Notes under the pieces: generated by a model
Told to the model about the DNA's origin: nothing
Database searches by the model: none
What the model saw: only the letters and a program-made list of their open reading frames with translations
Origin: Mycobacterium gordonae
Lineage (GTDB): Bacteria; Actinomycetota; Actinomycetes; Mycobacteriales; Mycobacteriaceae
Assembly: GCF_001417955.2 (NCBI RefSeq)
Contig: NZ_LKTM01000068.1
Span: forward strand, 26,989 to 90,988
DNA: 64,000 nt
Reading direction: 5' to 3'
Part shown: piece after piece, positions 1 to 8,602 of the stretch
Layout: each line of letters opens with the position of its first letter
Position numbering within the stretch: the first letter of the stretch is position 1
Position numbers and translations under genes: made by a program

Positions 1-410
1 ACGACCATCAGCGACGACGGCTTGACGTAGGTGAGGCTGCTGCCGTTCGGTTCGTCAAGGATGAGTAGCTCCACCGGGGCGAACAGGCCCGCGGTCACGT
101 CGTGACGCAGCATGGTGATCGCGATCAGGGGATTGCCGAGGATGACGCGCAGCGCCCTGCGGTCGATGCCGGCATTGGGCAGCCAGGACCCATGGTCGAT
201 CAGCGCGAAAAGCATGAATCCACTTGGGCCGACGTGTGGTTCGACCCCGGCCTGATAGCTTCGCCAGCTGTCTGACGGCTTGGTGACTTCGGCAAGGGGT
301 ACCGGTTGATCGCCGATGTCGGCGAGCAAGGCTGTCACCAGTTCGTCATAGCTCTTGGCGCTGTCGTATCGCACACGTACGCCCTGGAAGGGGGTCTCAG
401 ACGCTGACAT
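1..410 (-). CDS. DUF302 domain protein (partial, 3' end outside window)
   Basis: This reading frame runs from an ATG at 408-410 leftward and is still open at base 1, so the C-terminus is missing. About 136 codons are visible. The stretch [18 protein letters not shown], then [18 protein letters not shown] and [10 protein letters not shown], fits the DUF302 fold (COG3439 type), a small domain of unknown biochemical role. Its start lies inside the end of the upstream nitrilase gene (14-bp overlap), which suggests translational coupling and a linked function. No catalytic residues can be assigned. Confidence 0.72.
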   Translation of the reverse strand, partial: MSASETPFQGVRVRYDSAKSYDELVTALLADIGDQPVPLAEVTKPSDSWRSYQAGVEPHVGPSGFMLFALIDHGSWLPNAGIDRRALRVILGNPLIAITMLRHDVTAGLFAPVELLILDEPNGSSLTYVKPSSLMV

Positions 411-1356
411 GTTCGACCGCCTCAGGGTGAATGGTCTCGTGCACGTGTGGGGTGGGAGTGCGATCGACCCGCAAGCTCAGGAGTTCGGGTCGGCTGTAGT
501 GCCCGCTGGCATCCATCAGGATCTTGCGGGTGTCGATCAGCGAGAAGTCCAGGTCGGCCACGACCTCGCCTTCACCGGAGCGCAGCGGCTCGCCGAGGTA
601 CTCGCCCTGGGGCGAGATAATCGCGGTGAAGAAACCGCCCGAGATCGGTGCGGTGGGGCTGTCCGTGTCCGCCGCGATCTGTGCCTGCTGATCGGCGTCG
701 AGCCAAGCGGTGGCATTGACGACGAACGCACCCGACTCCAGCGCATGGTTGCGCACGCTGATCTCTGTCTGTTCGGCGAACAGGTCACCCCCGAACGATC
801 CCGGGAACATGGCCGAGTGGATCTGCTCGCCATCGGCGATCAGCGCGTACCGAGCCAGTGGGTTGTAGTGCTCCCAGCAGGCCAACTGACCGACGCGCCC
901 GACAGCGCTCTCCACCGCGCGCAACCCGCTTCCGTCGCCCTGTCCCCAGACCATCCGCTCGTGGTAGGTGGGAGTTGTCTTGCGGCGCCGCTGAATCAGC
1001 GTGCCGTCGGCGTCGAACAGCAACTGTGTGTTGTACAGCGACCCTCCGTCGCGTTCGGTGACTCCGACCGACACCACCATGTGGGCGGTGCGGGCAGCCG
1101 CCCCGATCGCCTCGACGGACGACGACGGTACGGTCACCGCCTGCTCCATCAATCTCAGGTGTTGCGAACGCATTTGGAACGGCCGCTGGACGAAGGAAAA
1201 GTATGGGTAGTAGGGGATGACCGTCTCGGGGAAGGTCGCGAACTGGACGCCGCGGGCGCCCAGGTCCGCGATCTTAGCGACCACCTTGTCGACAGTGCCC
1301 TCCCGGCTGTACAGCACCGGACTGAGTTGCACTGCGGCAGCACGGATTACGGTCAT
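397..1356 (-). CDS. Carbon-nitrogen hydrolase, Nit6803-like nitrilase
   Basis: A 319-residue nitrilase-superfamily enzyme that hydrolyses a nitrile or amide carbon-nitrogen bond in the cytoplasm. The catalytic triad is visible: Glu44 in [12 protein letters not shown], Lys126 in [15 protein letters not shown], and Cys160 in [14 protein letters not shown]. The CWEHYNPL context and overall length fit the Nit6803 type of aliphatic/aromatic nitrilase rather than a simple amidase. It starts 28 bp after the thiolase gene and overlaps the DUF302 gene, so the three form one operon. The substrate cannot be read from sequence. The full Nit1C nitrogen cluster (radical SAM, acetyltransferase, flavoprotein) is not next to it on the side visible here. 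Confidence 0.88.
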   Translation of the reverse strand: MTVIRAAAVQLSPVLYSREGTVDKVVAKIADLGARGVQFATFPETVIPYYPYFSFVQRPFQMRSQHLRLMEQAVTVPSSSVEAIGAAARTAHMVVSVGVTERDGGSLYNTQLLFDADGTLIQRRRKTTPTYHERMVWGQGDGSGLRAVESAVGRVGQLACWEHYNPLARYALIADGEQIHSAMFPGSFGGDLFAEQTEISVRNHALESGAFVVNATAWLDADQQAQIAADTDSPTAPISGGFFTAIISPQGEYLGEPLRSGEGEVVADLDFSLIDTRKILMDASGHYSRPELLSLRVDRTPTPHVHETIHPEAVEHVSV

Positions 1357-1384
1357 CTCCCTACTCCCCCTTTCTCAGGCCCCC

Positions 1385-2557
1385 CTAGAGCCGCTCGATG
1401 ATGGTGGCGTTGGCCATGCCGCCGCCCTCGCACATCGTCTGCAGCGCGTAGCGTCCGCCGCGCTGCTCGAGCGCGTTGACCATGGTGGTCATGATGCGGG
1501 CACCGCTGGCGCCCAGCGGGTGACCAATCGCGATAGCACCGCCGTTGACGTTGGTCTTGGCCAGATCGGCTCCGGTGTCCTGCGCCCATGCCAGTACCAC
1601 GGGCGCGAACGCCTCGTTGACCTCGAACAGGTCGATGTCGGCCAGCGTCAGGCCGGCACGCTGCAGCACCCGTTCGGTGGCAGGTATGACGCCGGTCAGC
1701 ATGTAGAGCGGGTCAGAGCCCACCGCGGTGGCCGTATGGATGCGGGCCAGCGGCTTCAGGCCCAGCTTCGCCGCCGCCTCGCTGCTGGTGATCATCACCG
1801 CCGCGCTGCCGTCGGACAGCGGGGAGGAGTTGCCCGGCGTGATCTGCCAGTTGATCTGCGGGAACCGCGCCGCCATCGCCTCACTGTAGAACGCCGGTTT
1901 GAGCCCGGCCAGGGTGTCGACGGTGGTGCCGGGCCGGATGATCTCGTCGGTGGACAGCCCCGCGATCGGGATGAGCTCGTTGTCGAACAACCCGTCCTTG
2001 GTGGCGCGGGCGGCCTTCTCGTGGCTGGCGGCGGAGAACTCGTCGAGCTGGGCGCGGGAGAATCCCCACTTCGCGGCGATCAGTTCCGCGCTGATGCCCT
2101 GCGGCACCAGCCCGTCGGGGTAGCGCCGCGCCATGTCCTCGCCGAACGGGTTGCTGCCCGGCAATACCGACGTGCCCATCGGCACCCGGCTCATCGACTC
2201 CACACCGCCGGCGATGACGATGTCGTAGGCGCCGGCGATCACGCCCTGGGCGGCGAAGCTGATCGCCTGCTGGCTGCTGCCGCACTGCCGGTCGACTGTG
2301 GTGCCGGGTACCGACTCCGGAAAACCGGCCCCCAGCAAGGCATTACGGGCGATGTTGACGGCCTGGTCGCCGACCTGCGTGACGGCGCCGGCGATGACGT
2401 CGTCGACCTGCGCGGGATCCACGCCCGAACGGGCCACCACCTCGCGCAGGCTGTGGGCCAGCAGATCGGCCGGCAGCACGCCGTGCAGCGCACCGTTGGC
2501 CTTGCCCTTGCCGACAGGGGTCCGAACTGCGCCGACGATCACGGCATCACGGGTCAT
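1385..2557 (-). CDS. Acetyl-CoA acyltransferase (thiolase)
   Basis: A 390-residue thiolase that condenses or cleaves acyl-CoA thioesters. The nucleophile Cys92 lies in VDRQCGSSQQA, His346 in GGAIAIGHPLGASGARI, and the acid/base Cys376 in MCEGGGMANA, so all active-site residues are present. The length is usual for the family. A good ribosome site (AGGAGGAG) precedes the ATG. It is first in a three-gene operon with the nitrilase and DUF302 genes and is divergent from an HxlR-type regulator that probably controls it. Whether it acts in degradation or synthesis is open. Confidence 0.93.
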   Translation of the reverse strand: MTRDAVIVGAVRTPVGKGKANGALHGVLPADLLAHSLREVVARSGVDPAQVDDVIAGAVTQVGDQAVNIARNALLGAGFPESVPGTTVDRQCGSSQQAISFAAQGVIAGAYDIVIAGGVESMSRVPMGTSVLPGSNPFGEDMARRYPDGLVPQGISAELIAAKWGFSRAQLDEFSAASHEKAARATKDGLFDNELIPIAGLSTDEIIRPGTTVDTLAGLKPAFYSEAMAARFPQINWQITPGNSSPLSDGSAAVMITSSEAAAKLGLKPLARIHTATAVGSDPLYMLTGVIPATERVLQRAGLTLADIDLFEVNEAFAPVVLAWAQDTGADLAKTNVNGGAIAIGHPLGASGARIMTTMVNALEQRGGRYALQTMCEGGGMANATIIERL

Positions 2558-2579
2558 GGCTCCTCCTTGAGTCCTTAGC

Positions 2580-2607
2580 AGCTGAGTATTGCTGTCTATA
2601 CTCAGCT
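2580..2607. promoter_or_regulatory. Putative operator: 10-bp inverted repeat between thiolase and HxlR genes
   Basis: A perfect inverted repeat, AGCTGAGTAT - 8 nt - ATACTCAGCT, occupies 2580-2607. A related half-site CTGGGTATAC follows at 2615-2624. The -10-like hexamer TATACT occurs at 2597-2602 and 2620-2625 on the plus strand, so a bound dimer would cover promoter elements. HxlR regulators usually bind a dyad in their own divergent promoter; assignment of this site to the adjacent regulator is inference. Confidence 0.6.
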
Positions 2608-2654
2608 ATAACACCTGGGTATACTGAAAGCAACCCAGTCCGGAGGTGACGTGC

Positions 2655-3128
2655 GTGACAATGCTGCAGGGGCCGCTTGCTGATCGGGAGTCGTGGTCGG
2701 CGGTCGGGGAGTGCGCGATCGAGAAGACGATGGCCGTGGTCGGCACCAAGTCCGCCATGCTGATCATGCGCGAGGCCTATTACGGCACCACCCGGTTCGA
2801 CGACTTCGCCCGCCGGATCGGCATCACCAAGGCGGCGACGTCGGCCCGGTTGGGCGAGCTCGTCGACCTCGGGCTGCTGCAACGCCGCCCCTATCGCGAG
2901 CCCGGGCAGCGCAGGCGCGACGAGTACGTGCTCACCGAGTCGGGCATCGAGTTCATGCCGGTGGTGTGGTCGCTGTTCCAGTGGGGTCAGCGGCATCTGC
3001 CGGGCAAACACCGGCTCCGGCTGGAACACGTGGGTTGTGGCGCCGCAGCGGAAGTCCAAATCCGCTGTGCCGAAGGGCATCTCGTTCCCGCGGAGGAGCT
3101 GGGTATGCGGGTGGTCAAGTCTCCCTGA
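2655..3128 (+). CDS. HxlR-family winged-helix regulator
   Basis: A regulator of about 157 residues with an HxlR/MarR-like winged helix-turn-helix: CAIEKTMAVVGTKSAMLIMRE, then RRIGITKAATSARLGELVDLGLL, and a basic wing followed by DEYVLTESGIEF. I chose GTG 2655 because GGAGG at 2642-2646 is 8 nt upstream; GTG 2646 and ATG 2661 are in frame. It diverges from the thiolase-nitrilase-DUF302 operon and probably controls it through the palindrome between them. A cysteine pair near the C-terminus (GCGAAAEVQIRC) could sense redox state or bind metal, which is speculative. The 3' end overlaps rsgA by 14 bp. Confidence 0.85.
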   Translation: MTMLQGPLADRESWSAVGECAIEKTMAVVGTKSAMLIMREAYYGTTRFDDFARRIGITKAATSARLGELVDLGLLQRRPYREPGQRRRDEYVLTESGIEFMPVVWSLFQWGQRHLPGKHRLRLEHVGCGAAAEVQIRCAEGHLVPAEELGMRVVKSP

Positions 3129-4116
3129 GGGTGGCCAGCAGCCGGCGTGCCGCCGCGACGCGACGCGGCGCCGTCCCGCTGAGCGCGTCCAGCGCGCATT
3201 CGGGGTCGGCCGGCGGCCCCATGTGCCCGCAGCCCCGCGGACAGTCTTCGATGGCTTCGGAAAGATCGGAGAATGCCTTCATCACGTCGTCGGGCTGAAT
3301 GTGGGCCAGCCCGAACGAGCGGATGCCGGGGGTGTCGATCACCCAACCGCCATTCGACAGCGGAAGCGCAACCGACTGCGTGGAGGTATGCCGGCCACGC
3401 CCGATATCCGTCACCTGCCCGACCGCTCGATCCGCCTCGGGCACAAGGCGATTCACCAGCGTCGACTTCCCCACCCCGGAGTGCCCGAGCAGCACGGTGA
3501 TCTTGTCGTCGAGCAGGTCGGCCACCGCCAGCAGCGGATCGTCGACACCCGCGGCAACGACCGTCAGGTCCAGATCCACGAACTGCTCGGCGAACGGTTC
3601 GGGCGGCGCGAGGTCGGTCTTGGTCAGGCACAGGATCGGCCGCAGCCCGCCGGCGTACGCGGCGATCAGCGCGCGGTCCACCAGGCCACTGCGGGGCGGC
3701 GGATCGGCCAGGGCCACCACCATCAACAGCTGGTCGGCGTTGGCCACCACCACCCGTTCGGTCGGGTCGGTGTCGTCGGCGGTGCGCCGCAACACCGTTC
3801 GCCTCGGGCCGCGCCGCACGATGCGGGCCAGGGTGTCGGTCCGTCCGGACAGGTCACCGACGATGTCGACGTCGTCACCGACGACGATCGGGGTGCGGCC
3901 GAGCTCGCGGGCCCGCATGGCGACCACGCGGCGCTCGGGGTCCCCGCCCAGCACGCACCCCCAGCGGCCGCGGTCGACACTGACCACCATGGCGGACTCG
4001 GCGTCGGCGTGCTGGGGGCGAGTCTTCGTCCGGGGCCGCGACCCCTTGCCGGACCGGACCTTGACGTCGGACTCGTCGTAGTCGCCAGGCCTCAATCGCC
4101 CACCATTTCGCGCCAC
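3115..4116 (-). CDS. rsgA: Ribosome small-subunit-dependent GTPase A
   Basis: RsgA (YjeQ), a circularly permuted GTPase that helps late 30S subunit maturation. The N-terminal OB-fold is followed by the permuted G motifs: G4 TKTD at residues 165-168, G1 GHSGVGKS at 211-218, and G3 DTPG at 261-264. The C-terminal cysteine-rich zinc region has [16 protein letters not shown]. The start is GTG, inside the last codons of aroA (25-bp overlap), so the two are co-translated. This aroA-rsgA pairing matches Rv3227-Rv3228. Confidence 0.95.
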   Translation of the reverse strand: MARNGGRLRPGDYDESDVKVRSGKGSRPRTKTRPQHADAESAMVVSVDRGRWGCVLGGDPERRVVAMRARELGRTPIVVGDDVDIVGDLSGRTDTLARIVRRGPRRTVLRRTADDTDPTERVVVANADQLLMVVALADPPPRSGLVDRALIAAYAGGLRPILCLTKTDLAPPEPFAEQFVDLDLTVVAAGVDDPLLAVADLLDDKITVLLGHSGVGKSTLVNRLVPEADRAVGQVTDIGRGRHTSTQSVALPLSNGGWVIDTPGIRSFGLAHIQPDDVMKAFSDLSEAIEDCPRGCGHMGPPADPECALDALSGTAPRRVAAARRLLATLRET

Positions 4117-5396
4117 AGCTGCGGGAACTCGGGCAGCGTCTTGGTGGTGGCGGCGATGTCGTCGACTTCGACGCCGGGAACCCGCAGCCCGACGATGGCA
4201 CCCGCCATCGCCATCCGGTGGTCGGCGTAGGCGTGCCAGAGGCCGGGCCGCAGCGGCGTCGCGGTGATCACCAGGCCGTCGTCGGTTTCCCGGCAGTCGC
4301 CGCCCAGGCGGTTGATCTCGGTACTCAGCGCGGCCAGCCGGTCGGTCTCGTGTCCACGCAGGTGTGCGATCCCGGTCAGCCGCGACACCGATCCCGGGCG
4401 GGCCAGCGCGGCCAGCGCGGCCACCGTCGGTGTCAGCTCGCCGACGTCGCGCAGGTCGGCGTCAAACCCTTCGTAACCTGCCGTGCCCTGTACCTCCAGG
4501 GCCGAATCGCTCTGTGTCACAACCGCACCCGTCTTCTTCAGCAGGTCCAGGATGTGCTCTGCGGGCTGCACGCTGGTCTGCGGCCAGCCGGTGATGCGGA
4601 CGGTGCCACCGGTCACCACCGCGGCCGCGAGGAACGCGACCGCGTTGGTCAGGTCCGGTTCGACCTCCCAGTGCCGCGCCTTGACCCGCCCCGGTAGCAC
4701 CTGCCAGCGGTTGGCGACCGAATCGTCGACTTCCACGCCGGCCTGCCGCAGCATCGCCACCGTCATCGCGATGTGCGGCGCCGACGGCAGCGACGCGCCG
4801 GTGTGCTGCACGGCCAGTCCCTCGGTGAACGACGCGCCGGACAGCAGCAGGCCCGAGACGAACTGTGAGGAAGCGGAGGCGTCGATGGCCACGGTGCCGC
4901 CGGCTACCGCGCCGCTGCCCTGCACCCGGAACGGCAGCGCCGAACCGTCGACCGGGACACCCAGTCCGCGCAGCGCATCGAGCAGCGGGGCGATCGGCCG
5001 GGCGCGGGCCTGCTCGTCGCCGTCGAAGACGACCGGGGTCGCGGTCAAGGCGGCCAGCGGCGGCACGAAACGCAGGACGGTACCGGCCAGGCCGCAGTCC
5101 ACCCGGGCGCCAGGCGCGGGGCCGATGCCGCCGCTGACCGTCAGGTCGGGCCCGGGGCCCTCGACGCGCAGGCCCAGTGTCTGTAGCGCGCCGATCATCA
5201 GGTCGGTGTCGCGGCTGCGTAGTGCGCCGGTGATGGTGGAGGTGCCTTGGCCCTGCGCGGCCGCCAGCGCGGCCAGTATCAGGGTGCGGTTGGTCTGGGA
5301 TTTCGAGCCCGGAACGGTCACGGTCGCGTGCACCGGTGTCGGTGTGGACGGGGCCTGCCATGCGTTCACCGGTCCATCATCTCTTGTCGGGGTCAT
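4092..5396 (-). CDS. aroA: 5-enolpyruvylshikimate-3-phosphate synthase
   Basis: EPSP synthase, the sixth shikimate-pathway step joining shikimate-3-phosphate to PEP on the way to chorismate. Family signatures are clear: [17 protein letters not shown] near the N-terminus, [42 protein letters not shown] and [12 protein letters not shown]. The upstream ATG at 5394-5396 gives 434 residues; an in-frame GTG nine codons later (5367-5369) aligns better with the start I remember for the M. tuberculosis protein. It diverges from the SRAP gene with only 17 bp between the starts. Its product feeds chorismate, which EntC further along the window uses. Confidence 0.96.
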   Translation of the reverse strand: MTPTRDDGPVNAWQAPSTPTPVHATVTVPGSKSQTNRTLILAALAAAQGQGTSTITGALRSRDTDLMIGALQTLGLRVEGPGPDLTVSGGIGPAPGARVDCGLAGTVLRFVPPLAALTATPVVFDGDEQARARPIAPLLDALRGLGVPVDGSALPFRVQGSGAVAGGTVAIDASASSQFVSGLLLSGASFTEGLAVQHTGASLPSAPHIAMTVAMLRQAGVEVDDSVANRWQVLPGRVKARHWEVEPDLTNAVAFLAAAVVTGGTVRITGWPQTSVQPAEHILDLLKKTGAVVTQSDSALEVQGTAGYEGFDADLRDVGELTPTVAALAALARPGSVSRLTGIAHLRGHETDRLAALSTEINRLGGDCRETDDGLVITATPLRPGLWHAYADHRMAMAGAIVGLRVPGVEVDDIAATTKTLPEFPQLWREMVGD

Positions 5397-5413
5397 CTGC
5401 CACCATTGGAGAT

Positions 5414-6178
5414 ATGTGCGGACGGTTCGCAGTCACCACGGATCCGGCCCTGCTGGCCGAGAAGATCAAGGCAATCGACGAGGCCACGGGCTCCGATGAA
5501 CGGGCCTCCGAGCCCAACTACAACGTGGCCCCCACCACGACGATCGCCACCGTGGTGACCCGCCACGACGAGCCCGACGATCAACCCACCCGCCGGGTGC
5601 GCCTGATGCGGTGGGGTCTGTTGCCGCCGTGGGTGAAGGCCGACGCTGACGGTAAGCCGGAAACCAAGGGTCCGCTGCTGATCAACGCGCGCGCCGACAA
5701 GGTCGCCACCTCGCCGGCCTTCCGGGGCTCCGCCAAGGGCAAGCGCTGCCTGGTTCCGATGGACGGCTACTACGAATGGCGCGCCAATCCCGACGGTGGG
5801 ACCGCGAAAAAGGCAGGCAAGACACCGTTTTTCATGCACCGGCGGGACGGTGAACCGCTGTTCGCGGCCGGTTTGTGGTCGGTCTGGAAATCCGACAAAG
5901 AGGCGAAGCCGTTGCTCAGTTGCACCATCATCACCACCGACGCGGTGGGCGAGCTGGCCGAGGTCCACGACCGCATGCCGCTGATGTTGGGTGAGGGCGA
6001 CTGGGATGCCTGGTTGAACCCGGACGCGCCGCTGGATCCCGAACTGCTGGCACGCCCGCCGGACGTGCGGGACATCGAGATGCGCGAGGTGTCCAAACTG
6101 GTCAACAACATCCGCAACAACGGGCCGGAGTTGCTGGAGCCGGCCGAGCCGGAGCCCGGGCAGATGACGTTGCTCTAG
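5414..6178 (+). CDS. SRAP domain protein (HMCES/YedK-type abasic-site crosslinker)
   Basis: A 254-residue SOS-response-associated peptidase (SRAP) that protects abasic sites in single-stranded DNA by forming a covalent link through Cys2. The start must be ATG 5414, because this puts Cys at position 2 (MCGRF); an in-frame upstream start would bury it. Other active-site motifs are present: [44 protein letters not shown] (Glu) and HDRMPLML (His). It equals Rv3226c. Length is normal. Confidence 0.95.
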   Translation: MCGRFAVTTDPALLAEKIKAIDEATGSDERASEPNYNVAPTTTIATVVTRHDEPDDQPTRRVRLMRWGLLPPWVKADADGKPETKGPLLINARADKVATSPAFRGSAKGKRCLVPMDGYYEWRANPDGGTAKKAGKTPFFMHRRDGEPLFAAGLWSVWKSDKEAKPLLSCTIITTDAVGELAEVHDRMPLMLGEGDWDAWLNPDAPLDPELLARPPDVRDIEMREVSKLVNNIRNNGPELLEPAEPEPGQMTLL

Positions 6179-6194
6179 GCGCTGGCGTGCGACC

Positions 6195-6200
6195 TAGCAT
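6195..6200 (+). promoter_or_regulatory. -10 hexamer TAGCAT, leaderless geometry
   Basis: TAGCAT (TANNNT) ends 6 nt before the GTG start at 6207, and no Shine-Dalgarno sequence is present. This is the spacing expected if transcription begins at the first base of the start codon. Confidence 0.5.
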
Positions 6201-6206
6201 GCGTAT

Positions 6207-7084
6207 GTGACCGGCAAATACACCCACACGTTCGAAGAAATCCAGGACCGCCCCGTCGCCGTGATCGGTGCGGGCACCCTGGGCCGTCGCATCGCGCTGA
6301 TGATGGCGAGTCGCGGGGGACCGGTGCGGATCTACGCCCGGCGCGCCGAGCAGCGGGACGAGGCGGTCGGGTACGTCACCGAATCTCTGCCGAAACTGTT
6401 GACTGACAGAGGCTTTGGTGAGTTGGGTACCGCTGTCGGCGCCGCGACTCTGCCGGAGGCGCTCGACGGCGCCTGGCTGGCCGTCGAGTCGGTGCCCGAG
6501 CGGCTGGACATCAAGATCCCGTTGTGGGGCGACATTGACCAGGCCGCACCGCCGGGCACCATCTTCGCCACCAACTCGTCGTCCTTTCCGTCGCGGCTGA
6601 TGGCCGAAATGTGCGCGACAAGACGCGCCTGTGCAACATGCACTTCAATATGCCGCCTGAGTTCAACGCTCTGGAACTGATGTCGGACGGCCAGACCGAC
6701 CGTGGCCTGCTGGACACTCTGCTGGCCGTGCTGCCCGAATTCGGGGTGCATCCTTTCGAAGCCCGCAAGGAGTGCACCGGGTTCATCTTCAACCGGGTCT
6801 GGGCGGCCATCAAGCGCGAGTGCGTCGCCGTCGTCGCCGAGGGGGTAGCCCGCCCCGAAGATGTCGACGGCATTTGGAAGGTCAATTTTGGCTTCCCGGT
6901 GGGGCCGTTCCAGATGATGGACCTGGTCGGCCTGGACGTGGTGCTCGACATCGAGAACAACTACGCGCAGGAGTTTCCGCACCTGCCGCAGAGCGTGCGG
7001 GATCTACTGCAGTCTTACGTCGACGCGGGCAAGCTGGGCGTGAAGACGGGCGAGGGTTTCTACGACTGGGGAAAAACTCAATAG
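6207..7084 (+). pseudogene. 3-hydroxyacyl-CoA dehydrogenase, frameshifted
   Basis: Two overlapping frames make up one 3-hydroxyacyl-CoA dehydrogenase of about 292 residues. The first (6207 on) has the NAD-binding Rossmann motif VIGAGTLGRRIALMMASRG and ends in the dinucleotide domain at NSSSFPSRLMAE. The second (from about 6611) continues with VRDKTRLCNMHFN and the C-terminal dimer domain TGFIFNRVW...GFPVGPFQMMDLVGLD. Adding one A in the run GAAAT at 6606-6610 restores a single frame (MAE-N-VRDK). It is either a recent single-base deletion or a sequencing error in a homopolymer; the codons on both sides still look functional. Natural role would be fatty-acid beta-oxidation. Confidence 0.8.
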
Positions 7085-7274
7085 TGGGCGCGCACTTGAG
7101 CTTTGCCGGGGCCATCGTCGTCGGCGCCTTTCAGGGAGTCACCGAATTGTTTCCGATGTCCAGCCTCGGACATGCGAAGACCTGAACGTGACGGCGCCGC
7201 AGTCGCCCTATCTGGCGTTCATCGTCGGAGTTCACGTCGGGGCCGCCAGCCTGGTCTGGCCGGCCGTGCGCTGA
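7084..7274 (+). pseudogene. Undecaprenyl-diphosphatase (UppP/BacA) remnant
   Basis: Two short frames read as the N-terminus of an UppP-like phosphatase that recycles the cell-wall lipid carrier. The first reads AIVVGAFQGVTELFPMSSLGHA, the hallmark QGxTE-(L)FP-SS-GH active-site region. After a stop near 7184 the second reads VTAPQSPYLAFIVGVHVGAASLVW, the next transmembrane segment. The remaining roughly 200 residues are absent; the sequence stops just before the PucR gene. This is a truncated, decayed gene, not a functional enzyme. Confidence 0.7.
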
Positions 7275-7278
7275 CACG

Positions 7279-8469
7279 TCACGGCAGCCGCTGATCTACT
7301 TCGAACGCGAGACAGAGTTCTGCGACGTCTTTGGGACGGGTGAGCGTCCTGCCGGTCAACTCCTCGATGCGACGCAGCCGGTGCCGCACCGTGTTCGGGT
7401 GGCAATAGATCTGTGCCGCAGTGTCATTGGCTGAGCCGCCGGCAGCCAGCCAGGCACGGAAGGTGTCGACCAGGATGGCCCGTTCCTCGGCCGGCATGCC
7501 GTCCAGCCGACCCAGTACCGAGGATCTGATGCGCGTCATGACCTCGGGTGCACTGACCGCCGCGAGGGCAAGCGGAGTGTCGTCGAACACGGTGACCAGG
7601 TCGGGGGAGTTACCGGCGACCGCCAGCCGGGCATAGCGCAACGCGTCTGCGGTCTCGGGCAGTTCGTGGAACGGCGGACTGATTCCGACCCGGGCCGCGG
7701 CTGCATGCCCAAGCACCTCCACCAGGGTGTTGAGGGTGTGCGCCGGTTCCCGAAGATGGACGATGCCGACCTGAAGTTCGGGCAGCAGTCGCCAGGCGGA
7801 CCGAATGTCGCGGGCGGACAGCCTGTTCTCGATGGCCGGCAGGCCGAGCTTGCCGATCGCCGGCAGTTCCGCCGCCACCACGACGTACGGCCCCGAGGTG
7901 GGCAGCCGTAACAGGTCCGCAGCCTCCCACAGGCTCTGCCGGTCGGTCATCCGGCGCGACAGCAGCGCTTCCACCAGCGCCGAGCGTTCCTCCTCCCGCT
8001 CCAGGATCTGCACCGTCAGCTGTTCCCGGTAGGCGTCGCTCATCGCCTGGGTGAACCTCTCCTGGGCAAAGAAGACCCGAGAGGTCGCATTCAGAATGGA
8101 GTCGGTGGGTATAGCTGCCTCGCGTGCGACGGCGAGGGTCTGCTCCCACATGAAGCGAAAGCCGATCCGGTACGCGGTCATCACCGCCGGCAGCGGCACC
8201 CCGCTGATCGCCCGTGCGGTGCCGGTGCGCTCGGCGGGCGCCACGTCCGCGCCGCCGTCGGAATCACTGGCGAGCGAGTCGAAGATGAATGTCAGGTTGG
8301 CGACGCAGCTTTCGCGTACCTCGTCCTTCGACACGACGGTCCCGTCGCTGTAGGCGTCGATCTCGCGGCACAACTGTTCGGCCATGGCTTCACCCAGACT
8401 CGGAGCGCGGGCCAGCATCAGCCTGCCGAGTTCGATGACGTGTGGGTCCACCGTCGTGCCGACGCCCAT
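7279..8469 (-). CDS. PucR/CdaR-type transcriptional regulator
   Basis: A 396-residue regulator with a central GGDEF-like domain and a C-terminal PucR helix-turn-helix (AAGGSANDTAAQIYCHPNTV, then RHRLRRIEELTGRTL). The N-terminal 170 residues are helical and probably sense a ligand. ATG 8469 is chosen over an in-frame TTG two codons upstream. It diverges from the fadD-phaC-phaZ cluster with 133 bp between, so it is the likely local regulator of PHA or fatty-acid metabolism; that link is inference. Confidence 0.85.
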   Translation of the reverse strand: MGVGTTVDPHVIELGRLMLARAPSLGEAMAEQLCREIDAYSDGTVVSKDEVRESCVANLTFIFDSLASDSDGGADVAPAERTGTARAISGVPLPAVMTAYRIGFRFMWEQTLAVAREAAIPTDSILNATSRVFFAQERFTQAMSDAYREQLTVQILEREEERSALVEALLSRRMTDRQSLWEAADLLRLPTSGPYVVVAAELPAIGKLGLPAIENRLSARDIRSAWRLLPELQVGIVHLREPAHTLNTLVEVLGHAAAARVGISPPFHELPETADALRYARLAVAGNSPDLVTVFDDTPLALAAVSAPEVMTRIRSSVLGRLDGMPAEERAILVDTFRAWLAAGGSANDTAAQIYCHPNTVRHRLRRIEELTGRTLTRPKDVAELCLAFEVDQRLP

Positions 8470-8602
8470 GGTCAAACCTTAAGCCCGTTGTGCGCGGGAA
8501 CACCGAACCGGGTTTCACGTTGTCGGCGGGGACATTGTCGTTCGAGGCCGCCGGCACGACGCTGGAGTCAGGCCCAGACAAGCACTTCCCGGAGGCAGAC
8601 CC

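Noticed and set aside
355..1401. Long open frame on the plus strand (348 codons)
   Set aside because: It is the antisense shadow of the nitrilase and DUF302 genes; no domain is recognisable and GC-rich DNA gives such frames by chance.
1217..2578. 453-codon plus-strand frame
   Set aside because: Opposite to the thiolase, which has all catalytic motifs; the plus frame is Gly/Arg/Ala-rich with no family match.
6207..7084. Programmed frameshift in the dehydrogenase gene
   Set aside because: GAAAT is not a known slippery site and there is no stem downstream; a deletion or read error is simpler.
7679..8149. Second, out-of-frame minus-strand ORF within the PucR gene
   Set aside because: Shifted shadow of the regulator gene, Gly/Arg-rich, no domain.
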